Shown here: piece after piece, positions 55,368 to 60,391 of the stretch
How the letters are laid out: each line of letters begins with the position of its first letter
Numbering within the stretch: position 1 is the first letter of the stretch
Source: Clostridium senegalense JC122
GTDB lineage: Bacteria; Bacillota; Clostridia; Clostridiales; Clostridiaceae
Direction of reading: 5' to 3'
Length of the DNA stretch: 60,391 bases
NCBI RefSeq assembly: GCF_000285575.1
Contig: NZ_HE611050.1
Span: forward strand, 1,106,802 to 1,167,192
Position numbers and translations under genes: made by a program
Notes under the pieces: model-generated
What the model was told of the DNA's origin: nothing
Databases searched by the model: none
The model's input: the letters and a program-made list of their open reading frames with translations, nothing else

Positions 55368-55607
55368 TTAATCTTCTCTAAATGGTACATCCTCTATAAT
55401 ACTATTTTCATTTGTGGAATTTGTTCTTGGGTAACTGTTATAAAAGTTACAATTACTATAAAAATCGCCTTGAACATTTAATGTGCTTCCTGTTTCACTA
55501 ATTCTGTCATTTAAAGCCCTATTAATAGAGACTTTTCGCCTATCGGCATCATTTGCAATACTATTATATACACTCTCATCCATTCTTACTGTTATAGCCT
55601 TTTTCAT
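55368..55607 (-). CDS. ribbon-helix-helix (Arc-type) DNA-binding protein
   Basis: A 79-residue protein. Residues 1-38 (KKAITVRMDESVYNSIANDADRRKVSINRALNDRI) are a classic RHH motif with strand, helix A and helix B. The C-terminal half is Asn/Ser-rich and probably disordered. GAAAGGATG precedes the start. It lies between two recombinase remnants and could be an excision/transcription regulator of the island or an antitoxin; no toxin gene of the usual kind is adjacent. Confidence 0.8.
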   Translation of the reverse strand: MKKAITVRMDESVYNSIANDADRRKVSINRALNDRISETGSTLNVQGDFYSNCNFYNSYPRTNSTNENSIIEDVPFRED

Positions 55608-55737
55608 TTAACCACATCCTTTCTTGAAAATTAGTATCACCCTAATTTTATAATGGTTCATTATGAACCACTTTGATTCATCTTTAATAACAGAGCTTAT
55701 TAATCAATACCATTTAATAAGCTCTATATTTATATTT

Positions 55738-56778
55738 CTATGCTATATTCCTATACCTTTTAAAAAGAATAGCTTTCTTTACAGTAGACTTAATCTTATA
55801 AGCCTCATAACCCTGTAAAATATTAAAGACCATGTTGAATATTACTTCAACGTGGTCTTTATAAACTATTACTTTATTAACATAATTTTGTATGAATTTC
55901 TTACATTTTGGTATATTTCTCTGTATTACAAAGTCTCTAAACATTGAAAATAATTGTTTCACCTGTTCTTCTGTTATTTTAGGAGCTTTGCTTCTGTTTT
56001 CCTGTTCTTTTATAGCAACTTCTAGTTTGGCTTTCTTACCCTTTAAGTCATCCATCATGGTTTTAAATTCTTCATGAGCAAATCCTTTCATAATTGCACT
56101 TACTATATTATTAATCTGCTCATCAATATCTTCTATCTCCTTTAGCATTATTTCTGTAGATTCCTTCTCGTTTTTAGCTTGCTCCTGTATATGTTGGTTA
56201 ATTTTTTCAACAAGTATAGGAACAGCCTTATCATTCAATATATTTTTCTCTAATTCTGATAGTACAAACTCTTCAATATACTCTTTTCTTATTTCTTTAT
56301 TATCACAATTCCTTTTCTGCATTCTGCCACCGCATCTATAAGAAATATACATAGGCTTATCTTTAGCTTTTCTCCTATTTCCTTGCATTGCTGAACCACA
56401 CTCTCCACAAAAGATAAGTTCTGACAACAAGTATGTTTCTTTTGCTTTATTTGCCCCAGGAGCTCTTTTCCTAGCATTCATCATTTCTCTAGCCTTTTGA
56501 AATGTCTCTTTTGAAACTATAGCCGGCATTCCTACCTCAATTCTTATCACTTCACTCTCATCCTTTAGCAAATGACTGTTTCTTTTTCCAAGGGTATCTT
56601 TCTTTGAGCTCCTATTAAAAACGTAAACCCCAGAATACTTTTCATTATCTAATATACTATAAATGCTATTCTTACCAAAAGTATTTCCAACTTTTGTTTT
56701 CCATCCTCTTTCATTAAGATAATCTATTATTCTAGTAATATAACGATTGCTCTTATTTTCAAATATTTTAAACTCCTC
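55738..56778 (-). pseudogene. large serine recombinase lacking its catalytic domain
   Basis: In frame from 56778 it encodes the Recombinase domain (ITRIIDYLNERGWKTKVG, SIYSILDNEKYSGVYVF), the zinc ribbon (LIFCGECGSAMQGN...YRCGGRMQKRNCDN) and the coiled-coil C-terminus. The roughly 200 N-terminal residues with the active-site serine are missing. Directly upstream a TAG and a GGAGGAG site are joined to internal recombinase sequence, which suggests an internal deletion. Not able to recombine DNA. Confidence 0.88.
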
Positions 56779-56962
56779 CTACTTTTCATTTAATATTTGA
56801 GATAATTTTTTTATAAAATCCTTGGAGAATACTCCTTCTGTTATTGATTCTTTAATTAACTGTAATAGTTGTTCTTCTGTTACCTCCAATGAGCGTGGAA
56901 TATACCTTTCCTTGGCATAATATCTGGCAATACTTAGTCTCTTTTATTATTCTTTTAGTCAT
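56779..56962 (-). pseudogene. frameshifted small helper ORF of the recombinase
   Basis: From the ATG at 56962 the minus strand reads MTKRIIKETKYCQIL; a frameshift within about the next ten codons is needed to reach ARYYAKERYIPRSLEVTEEQLL...SKDFIKKLSQILNEK, ending at 56779. The C-terminal part resembles short SHOCT-like proteins encoded next to recombinases. Its first residues repeat those of the 27-residue ORF before it. Confidence 0.55.
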
Positions 56963-57038
56963 AATAATCATCATCCTCTATTTTCCCTTGATTAAGTATT
57001 TTGCAATATTTAGTTTCCTTTATTACTTTTCTTGTCAT
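56955..57038 (-). CDS. 27-residue small ORF before the recombinase
   Basis: ATG at 57038 after TATAGGAGG; starts MTRKVIKETKYCKILNQGK and ends in an acidic DDDYYD. Its stop overlaps the next start (ATGACTAA). The N-terminus is nearly the same as that of the following broken ORF. Probably a remnant or leader of the recombinase helper gene. Confidence 0.5.
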   Translation of the reverse strand: MTRKVIKETKYCKILNQGKIEDDDYYD

Positions 57039-57148
57039 AAGTGCCTCCTATAGATTTTTACAAATAATAAAGCCTTAATCACCGCTGTATTGGCAATTAA
57101 GGCTTTTAGTCAAAAATATAAATTATAATATTTTTGATATCTCTCCAA

Positions 57149-58825
57149 TTATAAATGTTTGTTTAAGCTTACATCTAAGTAACATAGCACAGTCCTATAA
57201 CTATTATCATATTTCTTATCATTTAGAATCTTAATTAGCTCATATAGCTTGTTTTCATTCTGTTCTATAAAACCTTTCTCTAAATATGTTAAAGCTATTA
57301 AAATTTCATTTCTATTTTTCAACAAAAATTCATTATTTTTTGATAATTCATCTATAAAATTATTTAATAGATATAGTAAAAAGTATCTTCTTACTCCTTT
57401 TCTTCTTTGCGGTTCAGTATTATTACTTTTATAAACTTCATTTAAATATATACTTATTTCATCATCATTGATTTTTCCACTATAAGAGAATCTAATTTTG
57501 CTATCTGCTCCTATATATAGCTTAAATTTTTCTCCTTCTCCTCCACTTTCGAATATTTTCTTCTTAACTCTTTCTTTAGCATTTGTATTAAAATTGGATT
57601 TTTCAATATATCCTTCAACCTCTTCTTTATTTAAGCCCTTTATAGCCCAATAAATAGGTATTTTCTCATTATTCTTAAGAATGTAATCCAATATAGAATA
57701 CTTATTTATTGCGCATGAGTCCCTTTGTATAAATACCTCACATATATCACTTCTTTTGACCATACTTTTCTGCACTCTAGAACTTATAGTTATTCCTAAA
57801 AAGTTGCTTGAATCATTAAAATTATCTACTCTTTCTAGGTCTTGTAAATTGACATCTAATTTTTTAGGGTCATACTCTTGAGTGGAAATTAATTCATATG
57901 TATTAGCTTTTAGAAATCTTAGAAATTTTATTGGCAATCTTTTTATGTCTTTATTGCTAATCACTTTGAAAAATTCTCCAAAATTATTAACATAAAATGT
58001 TTCTACGTCAATATACTTACTATTATCTAATTCTATTCTTTCAACTTTTTTATAATTTTCACCATCTTTGTTTCTTCTCAAAAACCAAATTCTACTACTT
58101 AATTCCCTTACTTTTTCTGGTGGTAACATACCTACTATAGAACTCAGTATACTCTTAACATTTCTGTCACTTAAACTATATCCCATGAATATTATTGGAT
58201 ATTCCAAAAATAGTGTTAATAGCTTAGAATTTAAATATAAGGCTTTATCAAAAAAGTTATCATAATCTTCTTTACTTATTACTATACTTTCTGGATTAGT
58301 AGAACATCCATGTATCTTATATATCTCTCCAACACCTTCAACAACATTAGCTAATAGTTGAGTTTGTCCTACAAACTTTGTATATTGAGGAAATATGTTT
58401 TCCATTAATTCATCATAATTAGTTGTAATAATCGCAGAGGGACTTGTTTTTTTTAACTCTTCTATCTCATTATTAGTTTTTATTATTTCTTTACTTTTTT
58501 CTAAATATACACCTACTATTTCACTTATTCTCTTTCTAAAGTAATATCTTTTATCTTTTCCTTCTTCTAATTCCTCATCTGTCAACTTATCAAAATACAT
58601 AGTTTCTAATTCTGATGCTAATTCTTCAAAATTACAGTTCCCATTTACTAAATGCTTTTGATAATAATATTTATAGCTTCTTTCCCAATCACTTCTAATC
58701 TCTTGAAGCAACCCCTTCCAATCAGGGCTATTAATATATCTTCTTGATATTCCTGACCCAATAAAGAATATTGGTGAAATAGCCAACTTTTTTAATTTGG
58801 ACTCCATACTTACAAATATACTCAT
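57149..58825 (-). CDS. SIR2-domain defence-type protein
   Basis: A 558-residue protein. Residues about 12-230 are a SIR2_2-type domain: NAD loop FFIGSGISRRYINSPDW (Gly23-Ser24-Gly25), TTNYDELM (135-138 TNYD), KIHG (His172) and MGYSLSDRNVKSIL (215-220). Stand-alone SIR2 proteins of this class are NADases in anti-phage systems such as Thoeris, DSR and Avs. Residues 330-558 are a helical domain of unknown function that may sense the phage or bind a partner. It is the first gene inside the ssrA end of the island. GGGGGTG precedes the start. Confidence 0.85.
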   Translation of the reverse strand: MSIFVSMESKLKKLAISPIFFIGSGISRRYINSPDWKGLLQEIRSDWERSYKYYYQKHLVNGNCNFEELASELETMYFDKLTDEELEEGKDKRYYFRKRISEIVGVYLEKSKEIIKTNNEIEELKKTSPSAIITTNYDELMENIFPQYTKFVGQTQLLANVVEGVGEIYKIHGCSTNPESIVISKEDYDNFFDKALYLNSKLLTLFLEYPIIFMGYSLSDRNVKSILSSIVGMLPPEKVRELSSRIWFLRRNKDGENYKKVERIELDNSKYIDVETFYVNNFGEFFKVISNKDIKRLPIKFLRFLKANTYELISTQEYDPKKLDVNLQDLERVDNFNDSSNFLGITISSRVQKSMVKRSDICEVFIQRDSCAINKYSILDYILKNNEKIPIYWAIKGLNKEEVEGYIEKSNFNTNAKERVKKKIFESGGEGEKFKLYIGADSKIRFSYSGKINDDEISIYLNEVYKSNNTEPQRRKGVRRYFLLYLLNNFIDELSKNNEFLLKNRNEILIALTYLEKGFIEQNENKLYELIKILNDKKYDNSYRTVLCYLDVSLNKHL

Positions 58826-58981
58826 AAATAATCACCCCCATACATGCCAAAAATTAATTTTAATATCACTTTTTCCTATATTAAATACTAGTCAGACTCA
58901 TATTGACAATATATATATTTTATTAATATTTTACAACTATGCAACAAATAAGTCCATATATTCAATTTTTTATTATAAACG
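58826..58981. other. promoter region of the SIR2 gene
   Basis: About 155 bp between the SIR2 start and the tmRNA terminator. TTGTCA and TATTTA hexamers about 16 bases apart on the minus strand could form its promoter. Confidence 0.4.
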
Positions 58982-59009
58982 TAAAAACCGTACTGGATTC
59001 CAGTACGGT
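58982..59009 (-). terminator. present tmRNA terminator, supplied by the island
   Basis: Perfect 10-bp GC-rich stem ACCGTACTGG with its complement, followed by TTTTT on the minus strand, 23 bases after the mature tmRNA 3' end. Confidence 0.93.
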
Positions 59010-59016
59010 CATTATG

Positions 59017-59043
59017 TATCGTGGATTTTAATGGTGGAGGCGA
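59017..59043. repeat. right attachment repeat within the ssrA 3' end
   Basis: 27 bp identical to 53595-53621. It covers the last 12 bases of tmRNA (59032-59043) and 15 bases after it. Confidence 0.92.
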
Positions 59044-59385
59044 GGGGTATCGAACCCCTGTCCGAAAGTAGACCAATTTGAGCATCTCCGAGTGCAGTCT
59101 GCATTTTAACATTCCCTCCAGGTAACGCCTGCAGACAGGCTTTACCTTTTAGTAGCTTCATAAATTCCGTCCATAGCTCAAAGCTTTGCTAAGTTCGGTT
59201 CCCCACTATTTGACGCCCTATCCTAAGCCGTGGGACTCAAAGGTAGGACGAGCAACTAACTAGGCTGCTAATGCAAAATTATCTTCTGCGTTTACATTTA
59301 GTGCATATTTTATTAACGAGGCCACATGCGTCCCTCGACTCGCTTCTCAAATCCATCTTACCCCCGTCGAAGCCATAACGCCCCC
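59032..59385 (-). ncRNA. ssrA: tmRNA
   Basis: A 354-nt tmRNA that rescues stalled ribosomes. The 5' end GGGGGCGTTATGGCTTCGAC and 3' end CGCCTCCACCA form the 7-bp acceptor stem, and GGGGTTCGATACCCC is the T-arm. The tag frame is 59260-59289: codons for AEDNFALAA, then TAG. The encoded CCA is present. Its 3' end is the integration site of the island to the left, which restores the full sequence. Confidence 0.97.
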
Positions 59386-59435
59386 ATGTTGTAATTAGAT
59401 TTAAACGCTTTTTGCATATATTCAATTGTATTATT

Positions 59436-59464
59436 ATTTTAATCCTTTATTTCGCTATTGTCAA
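59436..59464 (-). promoter_or_regulatory. ssrA promoter
   Basis: TTGACA (59459-59464) and TAAAAT (59436-59441), spacing 17, on the minus strand. The transcript would have a ~45-base 5' leader to be removed by RNase P. Confidence 0.8.
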
Positions 59465-59514
59465 CTGATATGATTTGCCATAATTTTTTCTAATTATATC
59501 TATAATAGTTTAAA

Positions 59515-59562
59515 AAATAAAACTATACATATATTTATTAATTTATATGCATAGTTTTATTT
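59515..59562 (-). terminator. terminator after the membrane protein gene
   Basis: AATAAAACTAT with its complement, plus inner CATATA/TATATG pairing, 28 bp after the stop of the following gene on the minus strand. Confidence 0.8.
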
Positions 59563-59588
59563 AATATTATATCCTATATTAAAATTTT

Positions 59589-60029
59589 TCATTTTATATT
59601 ATTTATCTTTTGTAATTCTAAAATATCCTGAAACTTTTTTACTGTTTTATGAGGATACTTATGAAAAATTACTATTAAACTTGATACTGTTGGCAATAAG
59701 TATATAACTATTTCAATTTGACCTAAACAATACCTATTGAAAAAAATATATATCAAATTCCAAATCACTATTTGTAGTGTGTTAAATAAAATTGATATTT
59801 TTCTATAACTTTTATACCATTGTTTGTTATGAATTTTTTTTTCAATTTCTATAAATGTAAATATTTTCAAAAGAGCTATGCTGACTATAAAGGTTAAGCT
59901 AACTTTATTAATCATCTGAATATTAACTAGTGAGTCTGTTAAAATATAACTTGCTAATTCAGTAAAATTTAAAGTTATTGTTAACAATGTAAGCATAATC
60001 AAATTTAACCTATAGATACTTCTCTCCAT
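59589..60029 (-). CDS. small membrane protein of unknown function
   Basis: A 146-residue protein with four predicted membrane helices (LIMLTLLTITLNFTELASYIL, VSLTFIVSIALLKIFTF, ISILFNTLQIVIWNLIYIFF, IEIVIYLLPTVSSLIVIF) and a charged C-terminus (HKTVKKFQDILELQKIN). I do not recognise a family. I chose the ATG at 60029, which has GGGGAG upstream; the longer version would need TTG. It has its own terminator and no operon partner in view. Confidence 0.75.
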   Translation of the reverse strand: MERSIYRLNLIMLTLLTITLNFTELASYILTDSLVNIQMINKVSLTFIVSIALLKIFTFIEIEKKIHNKQWYKSYRKISILFNTLQIVIWNLIYIFFNRYCLGQIEIVIYLLPTVSSLIVIFHKYPHKTVKKFQDILELQKINNIK

Positions 60030-60391
60030 ATAACTCTCCCCTTCTTTCAAACAATAGTACTTATTATACTATCGTGCTTTAATTAATTTATGTACTAAAC
60101 TAAGTATCTATATCTACATAATAAATTTTAATAAGACATATACAAATAAATAAGATTAAAAGATTGAAAATATATGTAGTTTCTTATTTATTTAACTATG
60201 TATAAACTCAATGGCATTTTATGTTTATCATTATTATCTATTTTAATCTATAAAATAGATATTTTTTGTTTCACTATATTATAACAACTTTCAAATAAAA
60301 TTTATACATTATTTCTTCATTTTTTGTTAAAAATTGTATACTTTACCTTTAAATAGTTTTTCATATAAAGTTTTAAACTTAAATTTTAATT
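60030..60391. other. AT-rich end of window
   Basis: No gene or RNA motif seen. It contains the promoter of the membrane protein gene. Confidence 0.4.

Noticed and set aside
58797-59112. Short frames on both strands over the ssrA 3' end
   Set aside because: They overlap tmRNA, its terminator and the attachment repeat, and have no start signals.
1-60391. CRISPR array, tRNA or rRNA genes
   Set aside because: No regularly spaced repeats with spacers, and no tRNA cloverleaf or rRNA sequence was recognised. The only stable RNA seen is tmRNA, plus the lysine riboswitch.

Overview
The window is very AT-rich, uses ATG/GTG starts with strong AGGAGG-type ribosome binding sites, and carries a tmRNA whose tag reads AEDNFALAA. 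Together with the gene content (glycyl-radical metabolism, L-box riboswitch, YitT, PucR, MerR), this points to an anaerobic Firmicute of Clostridium sensu stricto. I cannot name the species from the sequence alone. Almost every gene lies on the minus strand.

Left part (1-24 kb). A decayed ORF (278-814) and lysA under a lysine riboswitch precede a large glycyl-radical-enzyme bacterial microcompartment locus (2.7-17.3 kb). The signature enzyme (10922-13459) has every residue diagnostic of choline trimethylamine-lyase (CutC); CutD, its radical-SAM activase, follows. Around them are six BMC-family shell proteins, a EutN/CcmL vertex protein, an acylating aldehyde dehydrogenase, PduL phosphotransacylase, EutP/EutT/EutJ/EutQ-like accessory proteins, a DMT transporter and a small winged-helix-like protein. 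A MerR-family regulator sits just upstream, and two candidate MerR-type promoters with long dyad-containing spacers lie between it and the operon. A BMC-type iron alcohol dehydrogenase is encoded nearby. Expected chemistry: choline -> trimethylamine + acetaldehyde; acetaldehyde -> acetyl-CoA -> acetyl-phosphate, or ethanol. A second aldehyde dehydrogenase, encoded just before cutC, has Ser where its paralogue has the catalytic Cys.

Middle (21-48 kb). proBA; a YitT membrane protein; a tRNA-dihydrouridine synthase; a three-gene module (CitE-like lyase, phosphoribosyltransferase-TRSP, HAD phosphatase) of the type known from tellurite-resistance (Ter) clusters but here without Ter genes; speF-potE with a PucR regulator; mtnK-mtnA-aldolase (methylthioribose / 5-deoxyribose 'DHAP shunt'); a bicovalent FAD oxidase; a two-component system with an FtsX-type ABC exporter whose permease is frameshifted in an A6 run; a DEAD-box helicase.

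Right part (47-60 kb). A UGT-type glycosyltransferase with an XRE-AbrB regulator; an ABC-ATPase pseudogene; an NSS transporter with a 35-residue small subunit and an apparent leader-peptide/hairpin region; an orphan LAGLIDADG endonuclease plus a NUMOD/IENR-repeat protein; then a 5.4-kb island in the 3' end of ssrA, bounded by 27-bp direct repeats. The island carries a SIR2-domain protein, a HEPN-motif protein, an RHH regulator and wrecks of large serine recombinases, so it looks like an immobilised defence island.

Five copies of a ~155-bp repeat with TATAGGG ends and a conserved internal hairpin are scattered through intergenic regions of the right two thirds. They look like a MITE family.
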